Source of the DNA: Kribbella pratensis
GTDB lineage: Bacteria > Actinomycetota > Actinomycetes > Propionibacteriales > Kribbellaceae
DNA: 64,000 bases
Direction: 5' to 3'
NCBI RefSeq assembly: GCF_004366075.1
Contig: NZ_SODU01000003.1
Span: 310,001-374,000, forward strand
The notes beneath the pieces were generated by a model. The model did not search any database. It saw only the letters and a list, made by a program, of their open reading frames with translations, and was not told the origin of the DNA. Positions 49,328 to 58,012 of this stretch are shown here, piece after piece; the first letter of the stretch is position 1; each line of letters begins with the position of its first letter. Both the position numbers and the translations under genes were made by a program.

Positions 49328-50117
49328 CCTGGATCACCACCTTCCGGGTCGCCACCGACGTGACCAGTTGCGCGCCGAGCAGCAGCACCACGATCCAGCC
49401 GAGCTGGAACAGCAGCGCCGAACCGGTCCCGCCCGGGTTCCGGCCGAGCCAGATGTCGATCGGCACCTGCATGGTCGCGGCCCACGGAGTCGCCCGGGCG
49501 ATGGCTCCGATCGCGCCGGGGAACACCACCAGCGGCAGGATCATCCCGGAGAAGAACGTCGACAGCACCAGCGCCAACTGCTCCATCCCCCGCGTGTCGG
49601 TGATCCAGAACCCGGACAGGGCGACCAGGTAGCGGATCCCGAAGCTGACCAGGATCGCCAGGAACACGCCGGCCGCGACCCCGAGCCAGGCCTGCGGCGT
49701 TGAAGGGAACTTGAGGTCGAACACCAGCGCTCCGACGAGCAACGGCGCCCCGCCGCGCACCAGCAACTGGAACATCGCCCGCCCGAGATCCACCGACAGC
49801 CACCAGAGCAGCAGGTGCGTCGGCCGGTACAGGTCCACCGCGATCTCGCCGCTGCGGACCCGCTCCCCCAGCTCCCCCGTCGTCGTGGCGCCCCAGATCC
49901 CGACCGGCATCAGCAGCCCCTGCTGCAGCCAGACGAACGTGAGCGCGTCCGCGGTGTCGTACCCACCCAGGCCGGGTCGCTCGTGCCACAGCGTCAGGTA
50001 GATGCCGCAGAGGATGAACCCGAAAACGGTGTTCGTGAACGCGCCGGACGCGGTGGCGATGCGGTACGTCGAGAACCGCCGGAACGACCGTACGGCGATC
50101 GCCCAGTAGACCCCCAC
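49320..50117 (-). CDS. ABC-2 family permease (second of two)
   Basis: A 265-residue membrane protein homologous to its neighbour. The family loop here is GERVRSGEIAVDLYRPTHLL, with about six transmembrane segments. GTG 50115-50117 is preferred, with GAGGAGG six bases upstream. A 300-residue frame from 50222 lacks such a site and would add a cysteine-rich, implausible N-terminus. It is the first gene of the exporter operon. Confidence 0.86.
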   Translation of the reverse strand: MGVYWAIAVRSFRRFSTYRIATASGAFTNTVFGFILCGIYLTLWHERPGLGGYDTADALTFVWLQQGLLMPVGIWGATTTGELGERVRSGEIAVDLYRPTHLLLWWLSVDLGRAMFQLLVRGGAPLLVGALVFDLKFPSTPQAWLGVAAGVFLAILVSFGIRYLVALSGFWITDTRGMEQLALVLSTFFSGMILPLVVFPGAIGAIARATPWAATMQVPIDIWLGRNPGGTGSALLFQLGWIVVLLLGAQLVTSVATRKVVIQGG

Positions 50118-50285
50118 CCGCAACCTCCTCTCGAAACAGGTGATGTCCGAGAGCCACAGCGGCACGCAGAACCGCCCCGAATCTGGAAAGACCCGGGGGT
50201 TCGGACACCACTGTGACGGCATGGCTGAACCACGCCGATTGTCAAAGGCAGAAGAGGGACGCTACGCCGGACCACGGGAATACGT

Positions 50286-50339
50286 CAACACAAATAACCG
50301 GCCCGGACGTGGGACCCCTCAGACCCACGCCCGGGCCGG
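50286..50339 (-). terminator. Strong intrinsic terminator of the hydrolase gene
   Basis: On the minus strand CCGGCCCGGGCGTGGG (50324-50339) pairs with CCCACGTCCGGGCCGG (50298-50313), one mismatch, followed by TTATTTGTGTTG. It lies 20 bases past the stop of the hydrolase gene at 50360 and isolates it from the ABC operon. Confidence 0.85.
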
Positions 50340-50359
50340 TGCCTGGAAGGTACAGGAAC

Positions 50360-51205
50360 CTACAGGGTCTCGCTCTTCAGCAGATGAGCGAGGTGGGTGG
50401 CGAACGGTCCCGGGTGGCTCGCGTACCCGCCGTGCCCGCCCGGGAACATGACCACCGGCCAGCCGAGGTGGTCCGCGATGACCTCGATCGGCCGACCCGG
50501 AAGATGCATGTACGACTGCAGCCCGGCCGCCGGGACGACGCGATCGGCCACCCGCTTCAACGCGTCCAGATCCGGCTCGTACCGGGTGAACGGCAACAAC
50601 TTGTGCTCGTAGAAGTTGGCCGCGTTCGCCTGCATCCGCTCCGCGAGTTCGCGGTACTCCGGCAGCAGGTCCTCCATCGGCGGCATCGCGTCGTCGTCCA
50701 TGCCGGTGCCCATCATGAACACCACGTCGGCCGCGGTGAGCCCGTCCTTGCGATAGGTCTCGTACACGTCGGCGAAGAACGCCCGCGCGTCGTCCGCGTC
50801 GGAGCCCGGCAGTACCTCGGTGCACGGCGGCTCGTGCGCGACCAGCATCCGCACCCGCTCGGGGTGGCGGGTGATCAACTCGAGCCCGGTGATCGCGCCG
50901 GAGCTGCTGCCGAACACGTACGCCGGTTCGCTGCCGGCGACCGCATCGATCAGGGCCAGCGCGTCCGCAGCCGACTGCACGAGGGTCTCGTCCGTCGCGT
51001 CCCCGACGTACTCGCTGCGCGAGTTGCCGCGCGGATCGTAGGTCACCACCGTGTACTCGGCGGCGAGCTGCCCGACCATCCCACAGAATACCCCGGCGTC
51101 GGTCCCGCCGCCCGCGATCAGCAACAGCACCGGCCCCGAGCCGGCGACCTCGTAGTGCAGCGTCGCCCCCGGCACCGCCAACTTGTTCACAGTCTTCGCA
51201 CCCAT
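50360..51205 (-). CDS. Alpha/beta hydrolase
   Basis: A 281-residue hydrolase. LLIAGGGTDAGVF (28-40) is the oxyanion loop, YDPRGNSRS the following strand-turn, GSSSGA (99-104, Ser101) the nucleophile elbow, and the histidine is in MFPGGHGGYASHPG. The glycine-rich oxyanion loop and final GGH pattern are typical of a large actinobacterial subfamily without assigned substrate. It is monocistronic between a strong terminator and a 181-base gap that shows no further gene. Confidence 0.86.
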   Translation of the reverse strand: MGAKTVNKLAVPGATLHYEVAGSGPVLLLIAGGGTDAGVFCGMVGQLAAEYTVVTYDPRGNSRSEYVGDATDETLVQSAADALALIDAVAGSEPAYVFGSSSGAITGLELITRHPERVRMLVAHEPPCTEVLPGSDADDARAFFADVYETYRKDGLTAADVVFMMGTGMDDDAMPPMEDLLPEYRELAERMQANAANFYEHKLLPFTRYEPDLDALKRVADRVVPAAGLQSYMHLPGRPIEVIADHLGWPVVMFPGGHGGYASHPGPFATHLAHLLKSETL

Positions 51206-51386
51206 CAGGCGGACCCCTTTCGTTCCCCCTCAGGCTCCCCCCACCCGCTGGCACCCCACGCACACGGCGCTGGCACGGCGGCAGCTCGACAGGAAGTGTC
51301 CGCCGATCGATCCGCCCGTCAGGCGTGCGCACCCGCCCGCCGACCTGGCAGTGGGCGTATACGTACTGTCGAGCTGCCGCGGAAAC

Positions 51387-52268
51387 TCAGCCGGCCTCTT
51401 CCAGTGGGATTGGGGATGGCTCGTCGAGGCCTGCCCAGGGGTCGCGGGTGGGGGCTTCGCGGCGGCCTTGGGGGCAGATTTTGGCGAAGTCGCACCAGCC
51501 GCACAGCGGGGACGGCTCCGGCGGGAAGGCCTCGTCGGCCTCGGCGGGGGTCAGTCCCTCGGCCCACTTCGCTTCAGCGGCGGCTGCATCGTCGGCCATC
51601 GACTCGGCGCGTTTCTGGTGCCGTCCGAGCGAGGCCTCGTCGTGGTCCGCGGCCGCGACGGTGTTGGTCGGCAGGTGGTGGAGCTCGACACGCGTGCACG
51701 GCTTGTGCAGGACGCGACGCGCGCCGAGCACGTACAGGGCCATCGCCAACGAGGATCGGGCGTCGACTGCGGTCAGCGGCCGGCGACCGGTCTTGTAGTC
51801 GACGATCGCCAGCTCGGTGCCACCGCTCCCGTCACGCGCCGGCCGCTCGTCGATCCGGTCCACCCGTCCGCGCAGCGAGGCCCGCTCGGTGGTGAAGGCG
51901 ACCGTACGCTCCACTCCGCGAGGTTCGTAGTACGGATCAGAATCCCGCAGGTACCCGAGCACCATCTCGGTCGATCGGTCGCGCCAGTCCAGCGACTGCT
52001 GCTCGTCGCGGAACCCCTCGCTCCGCCAGCTCGACCGCATCTTCGCGACGACCTCGTCCGGCGTACGGCGGGACGCGGGCCAGCGCCCGAAGAAGTCGGC
52101 GAGCACCTCGTGGACGATCGCGCCGACCGTGTTGTGCGCCCACGGCGGACCCTTGGGCGGCCGCGGCGTCTCGAGGTACGTGTAGCGGTATTTCCGCTTG
52201 CAGTCCGCGAACGTCAGCAGCTTCGTCGGCGTCGCGACGAACAACCGCTTCGGCATTCCGGGAAGCAC
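51387..52268 (-). CDS. RecB/Cas4-like PD-(D/E)XK nuclease with iron-sulfur cysteines
   Basis: A 293-residue single-domain nuclease. LTFADCKRKYRYTYLE supplies the first cysteine, GAIVHEVLADFF the motif histidine, RGRVDRIDE the catalytic Asp and AIVDYKTGRR the Asp/Lys of the PD-(D/E)XK core. CGWCDFAKICPQG provides the other three cysteines for a 4Fe-4S cluster. The family (DUF2800/PDDEXK_1, RecB exonuclease-like) is common in actinobacteria without CRISPR. GTG 52266-52268 is used; an ATG four codons on is possible. It starts one base after the MarC stop codon, so it is probably in that operon. Confidence 0.85.
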   Translation of the reverse strand: MLPGMPKRLFVATPTKLLTFADCKRKYRYTYLETPRPPKGPPWAHNTVGAIVHEVLADFFGRWPASRRTPDEVVAKMRSSWRSEGFRDEQQSLDWRDRSTEMVLGYLRDSDPYYEPRGVERTVAFTTERASLRGRVDRIDERPARDGSGGTELAIVDYKTGRRPLTAVDARSSLAMALYVLGARRVLHKPCTRVELHHLPTNTVAAADHDEASLGRHQKRAESMADDAAAAEAKWAEGLTPAEADEAFPPEPSPLCGWCDFAKICPQGRREAPTRDPWAGLDEPSPIPLEEAG

Positions 52269-52269
52269 G

Positions 52270-52887
52270 TCACCCCGCCTTGATGAAGTCGGTGACCGCG
52301 TCAGCGACCAGTTGTACGGCGATGGCGCTCAGCAGCAGACCCGCGATCCGGGTGACGAGCAGTACGCCGTTCTCCCCGAGGATCCGCATGATGACGCCGG
52401 AGAACCGCAGCGTCAGCCACATCACCAGATGGATCGCGATGATGCCGATCGAGATCGCGACCACGTCCGGCAGCGAGCCGTTCGCCCGCTGCACGAACAC
52501 CATCGTGGCCACGATCGCGCCCGGCCCGGCGAGCAACGGCGTACCGAGCGGAACGAACGCGATGTTCACGTTCTTGGTCTGCACCGGGTCCTCGGCGGTG
52601 TCTGTCAGCAGTTGCAGCGCGATCAGCAGAAGCAGCAGGCCGCCGGCGCACTGCAGCGCGGGCAGCGTGATCCCGAGGCGGTGCAGGATCTGTTGCCCGA
52701 ACGCCGCGAACACCACGATCACGCCGAACGCGACCAGCACGGCCTGCCACGCCGCCTTCTTCCGCACCGCGCGGGACTGGCCCGCGGTCAGTGAGATGAA
52801 CAACGGCACGGTGCCCGGCGGGTCCATGATCACGAACAGCGTGACGAAGACCGAGCTGAACAGGCCGAGATTGATGACGCTGTTCAC
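52270..52887 (-). CDS. MarC family integral membrane protein
   Basis: A 205-residue protein with six predicted membrane spans. The family signatures are VIMDPPGTVPLFISLT near the N-terminus and FVPLGTPLLAGPGAIVATMV in the middle. MarC proteins are conserved and once were thought to confer multiple antibiotic resistance; that claim was withdrawn and the function is open. GTG 52885-52887 overlaps the stop of the PHP gene (GTGA), indicating coupling. Confidence 0.88.
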   Translation of the reverse strand: MNSVINLGLFSSVFVTLFVIMDPPGTVPLFISLTAGQSRAVRKKAAWQAVLVAFGVIVVFAAFGQQILHRLGITLPALQCAGGLLLLLIALQLLTDTAEDPVQTKNVNIAFVPLGTPLLAGPGAIVATMVFVQRANGSLPDVVAISIGIIAIHLVMWLTLRFSGVIMRILGENGVLLVTRIAGLLLSAIAVQLVADAVTDFIKAG

Positions 52888-53804
52888 GGCAGGTAGGCCT
52901 CGGGAACAACGGAGCCGGAGGCCGCGGCGTTGGCCTTGGCAACGTCCAGCAGACGCTCGAACTGCTCGGGCTCGGTGGAGTTCACGCCCAGGTCGTGGTC
53001 GATCTTGCCGAGGCCGTGGTGGTCGCTGGAGCCGGTGTAGATGATGCCGAGGTTCCTTGCGATCGCTCGCAACGCCTCCCGCGACGCCGGCGAGTGGTCC
53101 TGGTGGTCGACCTCGATCCCGGCCAGACCGTGGTCCGCGACGAGGCCGGCCAGGTTCTCCTCGGTCATGACCTTGTAGCTCGACCGTCCCCACGGGTGCG
53201 CGATCACCGGCACGCCCCCGGCCTCACGAACCAGCTCGATCGCAGCGCCCGGCTCGAGCGCGTAGTGCGGCACGTGGCCGGCGCGGCCGTCGGCGAGGAA
53301 CCGGTCGAACGCCTCGCTGCGGTTGGCGACCGTCCCGTTCGCGACCAACGCGTCGGCAACGTGCGGCCGGCCGACCGACGGCGTACCCGTCGCCTGGGCC
53401 AGCACTTCGTCGACGGTGAGCGGTACGCCGATGCTGTTCAGCCGGGCCACGATCGTCGGAATCCGGTCGGTGCGGCCCTCGCGAACCACCTGCAGGTCCT
53501 TGGCGAGCGGGGCGTACGTCGGGTCGAGGAGATAGCCGAGCAGGTGAACGCTGATCCCGTTGAGCTTGCAGGAGATCTCCAGCCCCGGGACGAACCCGAT
53601 GCCGAGCTCCTCGGCGGCCCGCCGGCCGTCCACCCAGCCGTCGGCGGTGTCGTGGTCGGTGAGCGCGATCACATCGAGCCCGGCCTGCTGCGCGTGCCTC
53701 ATCAGGACGTCCACCGTGTCGGTGCCGTCCGAACGGTTCGAGTGGGTGTGCAGGTCGATGCGCACGATGCGGGCCGCGTCCCTTCGCCGGAGGTCAACTG
53801 TCAC
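52884..53804 (-). CDS. PHP-domain phosphoesterase (TrpH/YciV-like)
   Basis: A 306-residue PHP protein. The first metal motif is IDLHTHSNRSDG with the H-x-H pair, then ALTDHDT, GLEISCKLNG, VIAHPWG and the final SSDHHG. These are the four PHP motifs of the TrpH/RNase AM group, which remove phosphates from 3',5'-nucleoside bisphosphates or trim RNA 5' ends. The start is GTG/ATG at 53802-53804. It heads an operon with marC and the nuclease. Confidence 0.88.
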   Translation of the reverse strand: MTVDLRRRDAARIVRIDLHTHSNRSDGTDTVDVLMRHAQQAGLDVIALTDHDTADGWVDGRRAAEELGIGFVPGLEISCKLNGISVHLLGYLLDPTYAPLAKDLQVVREGRTDRIPTIVARLNSIGVPLTVDEVLAQATGTPSVGRPHVADALVANGTVANRSEAFDRFLADGRAGHVPHYALEPGAAIELVREAGGVPVIAHPWGRSSYKVMTEENLAGLVADHGLAGIEVDHQDHSPASREALRAIARNLGIIYTGSSDHHGLGKIDHDLGVNSTEPEQFERLLDVAKANAAASGSVVPEAYLP

Positions 53805-53872
53805 CGCTGATGCTAGCCGCGTTCATCTCTGGGGCCTGGCACTTGTGCACAGAACACCTATCCTCGGGGTGC

Positions 53873-54271
53873 ATGGAGCGCGTCGACTGCGTAGGTGCCC
53901 TGGTGTACGACGAGCAGCACCGGTTGCTCGTCGTACGGAGAGCGAACGAGCCGGGCCGGGGACTGTGGTCGATTCCTGGCGGCCGGGTCGAGTCCGGTGA
54001 GGACGATCCGACCGCGGTCGCGCGGGAGGTCGCGGAGGAGACCGGGCTGACCGTCGAGGTCGGCGATCTCGTGGGCGAGGTCGAACGGCCGGGCCCGCGC
54101 GGACAGCTGTACGTGATCCGCGACTACGCGGCGACTGCCGTGGGCGGCATGCTCACGGTCGGTGACGACGCGTTGGACGCGCGGTTTGTGACCCGCTCCG
54201 AGTTCGCGGCACTCCCGACCACGACGCTGCTCGTTTCCACGTTGGAGCAGTGGAACGCACTGCCCGGCTAA
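53873..54271 (+). CDS. NUDIX hydrolase
   Basis: A 132-residue NUDIX domain protein. The box GRVESGEDDPTAVAREVAEE plus TGL is complete at about residues 37-59, preceded by LWSIPG as in MutT-like enzymes. The preceding CVGALVYDEQHRLLVVRRAN strand is typical. ATG 53873 is chosen as the family start. It ends overlapping the convergent AraC gene by four bases. The nucleotide substrate is not predictable. Confidence 0.87.
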   Translation: MERVDCVGALVYDEQHRLLVVRRANEPGRGLWSIPGGRVESGEDDPTAVAREVAEETGLTVEVGDLVGEVERPGPRGQLYVIRDYAATAVGGMLTVGDDALDARFVTRSEFAALPTTTLLVSTLEQWNALPG

Positions 54272-54984
54272 CAGGTACTCAAGGGCACACGGCCGGTCGC
54301 GTAGGCCTCGGGAGTGACCCGCATCAGGGAGCGAAAGTCGGCGATCAGGTGGGATTGGTCGGTGTAGCCGGCGCACGCCGCGGCGTCGGACCAGGAGCGG
54401 CGAGCGTGCGCGATCACAGTGCGTACACGGGTGATCCGGGCGAAGTGCTTGGGCGACACGCCGACTGCCTCGCGGAACACGCGCCGCAGGTACCGCTCGC
54501 TCACTCCGAGGCGCTGAGCGGTCTCTCCTACTGTGCGTGGTGCTGCCTCTGATGCCAGCTCGGCGGCCGCTTCGCCTACGAGCTCCAAACGATCCGGCAG
54601 GCGGCGCGGCAGTCGCCCGAGGAGGAAGTCGCCGAGAACCTCGACGGCCTGCTCGGGTTCGTCCTTATAGGTGACCAGGCGCCCGGCGAGAGCGTTCGCC
54701 GACGACCCGGTGAGGTCGCTCAGCGGGACGGTCCGGTCGACCAGTTCGTCCGCGGCCGCGCCGAGCAACGGCAGCGCACGGCCCGGGCGGATCCGGAGTC
54801 TCAGGCACACCGGCAGATCCTTCGAGGTGTGGTACGCCGCTCTGGTGCGCGGTCCTGCGATCAGTACGTCGCTCTCGCCGGCGTGTGTCATCCGCCAGAC
54901 GACCGTGGTCGCGGGGTCCGGCGGGAGGACGGTGATCGGCGTCGTTGGCGCCTGCAGCGCGACGTTCTCGATCCACGGGTGCAC
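54268..54984 (-). CDS. AraC family transcriptional regulator
   Basis: A 238-residue regulator whose two helix-turn-helix units lie in the last 90 residues (TVGETAQRLGVSERYLRRVF and SWSDAAACAGYTDQSHLIAD). The N-terminal 130 residues form a DUF6597-like sensor domain (PGRALPLLGAAADELVDRTV). It is divergent from an NmrA-like oxidoreductase gene with an 86-base gap. That pair is common in actinobacteria, so it probably activates that gene. Confidence 0.9.
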   Translation of the reverse strand: MHPWIENVALQAPTTPITVLPPDPATTVVWRMTHAGESDVLIAGPRTRAAYHTSKDLPVCLRLRIRPGRALPLLGAAADELVDRTVPLSDLTGSSANALAGRLVTYKDEPEQAVEVLGDFLLGRLPRRLPDRLELVGEAAAELASEAAPRTVGETAQRLGVSERYLRRVFREAVGVSPKHFARITRVRTVIAHARRSWSDAAACAGYTDQSHLIADFRSLMRVTPEAYATGRVPLSTC

Positions 54985-55070
54985 GCCTTCGAGCGTAACC
55001 AGGTGATCCGGGAGTTCCGTAGTACCGAAACTTCCTATCCACTGGTCGTTCTGTTGGTCAGGGTGGCGGC

Positions 55071-55898
55071 ATGATTCTGATCACGGGTGCGACCGGCACC
55101 GTCGGCAGTGAGCTCAGCCGGCAACTGATTGCCAGCGGCATCCCGGTGCGCCGGATGACGCGAAAAGCCCTTCCCGACTTCGTCCAGGGCGACTTCGAGG
55201 ATCCGGTTTCGTTGCGAAAGGCAATCGACGGAGCTGACACGATTTTCCTGCTGAGCGCGCCGGGACCATGGGTGCCGGATCACGACCGGGCTCTGGTCGC
55301 GGCCGCGATCGACGCCGGGGTGCACCGGATCGTGAAGTTGTCGGCGATCGGGAGCACCGACCAGGGGATGCCGGGGAACTGGCATGCGGCCGGTGAGCGT
55401 GCAGTGCGTGAGAGTGGCCTGGCGTGGACGATCCTGCGGCCAACCGGCTTCGCGTCGAACGTGCTGCGCTGGTTGCCGGCTGTGCGCACCGGGCAGCCGA
55501 TTCCCAACCAGACCGGGGATGGTCAGCACGCGTTCATCGACCCTGCAGATGTCGCGGCGGTGGCAGCCGAGGTCCTGGTCTCCGGAGCCCACGATGGGCG
55601 CGTCTACACGCTGACCGGCCCCGCGCTGTTGAGCGTTCCGGACCAGGTGGCGGTGATGTCGGACGTATTCGGGCTGGCGTTGCGAGTGGTCGACGTACCG
55701 CTGGAGGTCTATGCGGAGCAGTTGCGGGCGGCAGATCTGGACGAGACGGTGGTGTCCGTCGCCCTACGAGGCGCAGCCCTGATCCGGAGCGGCGGCGAGC
55801 GGACGCTGACGAACGACGTCGAGCAGGTCCTGGGCCGACCAGCCAGGACCTTCCGGCAATGGATCGAGACGCACCGCACTCTGTTCAGCAGCACTTGA
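55071..55898 (+). CDS. NAD(P)-binding NmrA/TMR-like protein
   Basis: A 275-residue atypical SDR with the N-terminal Rossmann motif ILITGATGTVGSELSRQL and DGADTIFLLSAPG. The active-site tyrosine/lysine pair of true SDRs is not present, as in NmrA and triphenylmethane-reductase-like members. These act as redox-sensing regulators or reductases. ATG 55071 lies 86 bases from the divergent AraC start, with GGTGGC before it. Its likely regulator is that AraC protein. Confidence 0.85.
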   Translation: MILITGATGTVGSELSRQLIASGIPVRRMTRKALPDFVQGDFEDPVSLRKAIDGADTIFLLSAPGPWVPDHDRALVAAAIDAGVHRIVKLSAIGSTDQGMPGNWHAAGERAVRESGLAWTILRPTGFASNVLRWLPAVRTGQPIPNQTGDGQHAFIDPADVAAVAAEVLVSGAHDGRVYTLTGPALLSVPDQVAVMSDVFGLALRVVDVPLEVYAEQLRAADLDETVVSVALRGAALIRSGGERTLTNDVEQVLGRPARTFRQWIETHRTLFSST

Positions 55899-55998
55899 AC
55901 AACGCTGAGGTCGACAACGCTGACGCAGCGGGTAATAGAGGAGACGCAGGTGGCGTAGGTGAACGACACTGAGGCATCGCATAGTCGACGAGACTCAG

Positions 55999-56760
55999 GT
56001 GGTTCGGGTGGACGACGCTGATGTGGTGCGGGCGATCGAGGAGAACGCGGCCGAGTTGCTGATGGCGATGGGCGCGGCGGGCGGTGGGTCGCAGCGGGTC
56101 GACGACCTTGCGGAGTGGACGATCGGTGGTTCGCCGATCGACTATCACAATGCGGTGGTGCGGGCGTCCTCTGTGGACGTGGTTGCCGAATCCCTGGCGG
56201 AGTTGAAGAAACACGGCGTACCAGGCAACTGGCATGTCGGGCCGTCGATGCCGATCGGCGGCGCGTCCCTGACCGCGGCGGGGTTCGTCGCAGCTGGGAG
56301 CGAGCCGGGGATGGCGGTGCGGATCTCGGAGCTAATCGCGCCCCGCGCCGTACCGGGGCTGTCGTTGACGCGGGTGCAGGACGACGAGTCGTTGACGGTG
56401 TGGGAGGCGACGCTCGGGCAGGGGTTCGGCGAGGGAGAGCGCGAGGCACGGTGGGTCGCGTCGGTGTACCGGAAGCTCGGGTACGACGACCCGTGGCAGC
56501 ACTACCTCGGATGGCTGGACGGTACGCCGGTCGCGACCGCCACGGTGTACCTCGGGGCGGGCGTCGCCGGGCTGTACTTCGTGATGACGGTGCCGGAAGC
56601 GCGCCGGCGCGGGATCGGGGCAGCAATCACGTACGACGTACTGCGTGCAGCAGGCACGGAGTACGCCGTACTGGAATCCTCCCCCGCCGGGCGACCCGTA
56701 TACGAGGCCCTCGGCTTCCGCGAGTACTGCACGATCGACCTCTACGAGTGGACCGGCTGA
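55999..56760 (+). CDS. GNAT family N-acetyltransferase
   Basis: A 253-residue protein whose C-terminal 120 residues are a GNAT fold. The acetyl-CoA loop is VPEARRRGIGAAITYDVL, preceded by AGLYFVMTV and followed by PVYEALGFREY. The N-terminal half (PIDYHNAVVRASSV...) is a degenerate first GNAT-like repeat, as in many actinobacterial two-domain acetyltransferases. GTG 55999 is the assumed start; ribosome binding is weak. It overlaps the convergent membrane protein gene by 19 bases. Substrate unknown. Confidence 0.82.
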   Translation: MVRVDDADVVRAIEENAAELLMAMGAAGGGSQRVDDLAEWTIGGSPIDYHNAVVRASSVDVVAESLAELKKHGVPGNWHVGPSMPIGGASLTAAGFVAAGSEPGMAVRISELIAPRAVPGLSLTRVQDDESLTVWEATLGQGFGEGEREARWVASVYRKLGYDDPWQHYLGWLDGTPVATATVYLGAGVAGLYFVMTVPEARRRGIGAAITYDVLRAAGTEYAVLESSPAGRPVYEALGFREYCTIDLYEWTG

Positions 56761-57179
56761 ACGCTCTCTCCGGTCTGCGCGGTGTCGGCGGTACTGCGTT
56801 CGCGGAGTAGTAGGACCGCGTCGAAGAGGACGACGAGTGCTGTGAGCCCGTGAACGCCGAGTGCCGTGGCCGCGGGGCCGTGGTGGGTGAAGACGGTGAT
56901 CATGTCGACGATCGGGACGATCGTGGTGATCGCCATGACGACCCCCGTCGAGCGCCGCTGGCCGAGCGCGAACAGGGCCAGGATGACGAGCCCGAGGGCG
57001 ATGTCGCGAACGCCCTTCACCGCGAAGTACCCGGCGGCGGTGCCGGTCGGCCACGGGTCGATCCCGAAGCTCGCGGCGGCGCCATCCCCGCCGAACAACC
57101 CGTTGAACACGAACTGGGACCCGAACGTCAGCGGAAAGACACCAAGCAGAACCGTCAAGACGGTGGTAAAGCGGCGCAT
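56742..57179 (-). CDS. DUF4267-like small membrane protein
   Basis: A 145-residue protein with four predicted membrane helices (TVLTVLLGVFPLTFGSQFVF, YFAVKGVRDIALGLVILALF, VVMAITTIVPIVDMITVF, ALVVLFDAVLLL), resembling the DUF4267 family. The start region is an 18-bp tandem duplication, each copy holding GAGGAG and an ATG (57197 and 57179). The inner ATG is adopted. It is divergent from a TetR gene across a dense operator array, so it is probably repressed by that protein. Confidence 0.75.
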   Translation of the reverse strand: MRRFTTVLTVLLGVFPLTFGSQFVFNGLFGGDGAAASFGIDPWPTGTAAGYFAVKGVRDIALGLVILALFALGQRRSTGVVMAITTIVPIVDMITVFTHHGPAATALGVHGLTALVVLFDAVLLLRERSTADTAQTGESVQPVHS

Positions 57180-57227
57180 CGCAGTACTCCTCAACATCGC
57201 AGGACTCCTCAACAGCATGGGCAGGAT

Positions 57228-57327
57228 CTAGCAGCGCTAGATTTCCTAGCGATGCTAACCCTGTCGTTGCTAGATTGTCTAGCACTGCTAGATCGGCTAG
57301 CAGCGCTAGACCAACTAGCAATGCTAG
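57228..57327. promoter_or_regulatory. Array of six CTAGCANTGCTAG-type palindromes
   Basis: Thirteen-base palindromes start at 57228, 57246, 57261 (degenerate), 57279, 57297 and 57315. Forms include CTAGCAGCGCTAG (twice), CTAGCACTGCTAG and CTAGCAATGCTAG. The period is 18 bp except 15 bp between the second and third. They fill the whole gap between the divergent membrane protein and TetR genes, so they are almost certainly the TetR operator array. A 12/13 match also occurs inside the TetR coding region at 57699-57711. Confidence 0.85.
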
Positions 57328-57337
57328 GATTTGGGCC

Positions 57338-57934
57338 ATGCCGACTCAGTCACGCCGTGAACGGGCCCGTGCCGAGCGTCACGAGCTGATCCTCCGGACC
57401 GCCCGCGAGCTCGCCGAATCCATCGGCTGGGGCGCCGTCACGACCCGCCGGCTCGCCGAGGCCATCGATTACAGCCAGCCGGTCCTCTACGGACACTTCG
57501 AGAACATGAACGCGATCGCCGACGCCGTCGCCATCCAGGGCATCGAAGAACTGATCGCCGTACTGCGCTACGCCCGCACCAGCGCACCGGACCCCGCAGC
57601 CGGACTCAGTGCTCTGGCCAAGGCCTACCTCGAGTACGCGTCCAACCACCCGGCCGTCTACGAGGCGATCTTCGTCCGCCCGACCGACCTGGAATTCGCT
57701 AGCAGTGATAGCCCGCTGCTACTGAAGACCGCCTTCGCCGAGTTCCAGGCCGCCATCGAGCCCTTCGCCGCCGGCGAAGACCCCGAAACCCTCACCGAGG
57801 TCCTCTGGAGCGCCCTCCACGGCCAAGCCACCCTCGCCCACGCCCGCCGCCTCCGCCCCGGCCAACGTGACGCCCGGGTTGAGCTCCTCGTAGCCCGCCT
57901 TTCCGGAAAGAATTCGCCAACCAGCGCAAAATAA
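57338..57934 (+). CDS. TetR family regulator controlling the CTAGC operator array
   Basis: A 198-residue regulator with the HTH at about residues 27-70 (WGAVTTRRLAEAIDYSQPVL then YGHFENMNAIADAVA). The C-terminal ligand domain is of the TetR_C_33/WHG type with HPAVYEAIFVRP. ATG 57338 follows the last palindrome by ten bases, so transcription probably starts inside the array. The gene's last codons lie within a TTCCGGAA inverted repeat that extends past the stop. Confidence 0.9.
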   Translation: MPTQSRRERARAERHELILRTARELAESIGWGAVTTRRLAEAIDYSQPVLYGHFENMNAIADAVAIQGIEELIAVLRYARTSAPDPAAGLSALAKAYLEYASNHPAVYEAIFVRPTDLEFASSDSPLLLKTAFAEFQAAIEPFAAGEDPETLTEVLWSALHGQATLAHARRLRPGQRDARVELLVARLSGKNSPTSAK

Positions 57935-57945
57935 GTTCCGGAAAG
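57899..57945. repeat. TTCCGGAA inverted repeat, left copy
   Basis: CTTTCCGGAA (57899-57908) and TTCCGGAAAG (57936-57945) form a perfect 10-bp inverted repeat with a 27-base loop, spanning the TetR stop codon. The minus-strand reading begins GCTTTCCGGAACTTATTTTG and resembles the right copy at 58967. Confidence 0.7.
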
Positions 57946-58012
57946 CAGCGGACGCCCTGGTTGTCCACAGGGGGTACGGCGGGCACGCACGAAATCGGTC
58001 ATCCTTGGCCGC

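Noticed and set aside
51387..52268. Cas4 as evidence for a CRISPR system
   Set aside because: The nuclease fold and cysteines resemble Cas4, but context is marC and PHP genes with no repeats or cas genes; RecB-family exonuclease is the better label.
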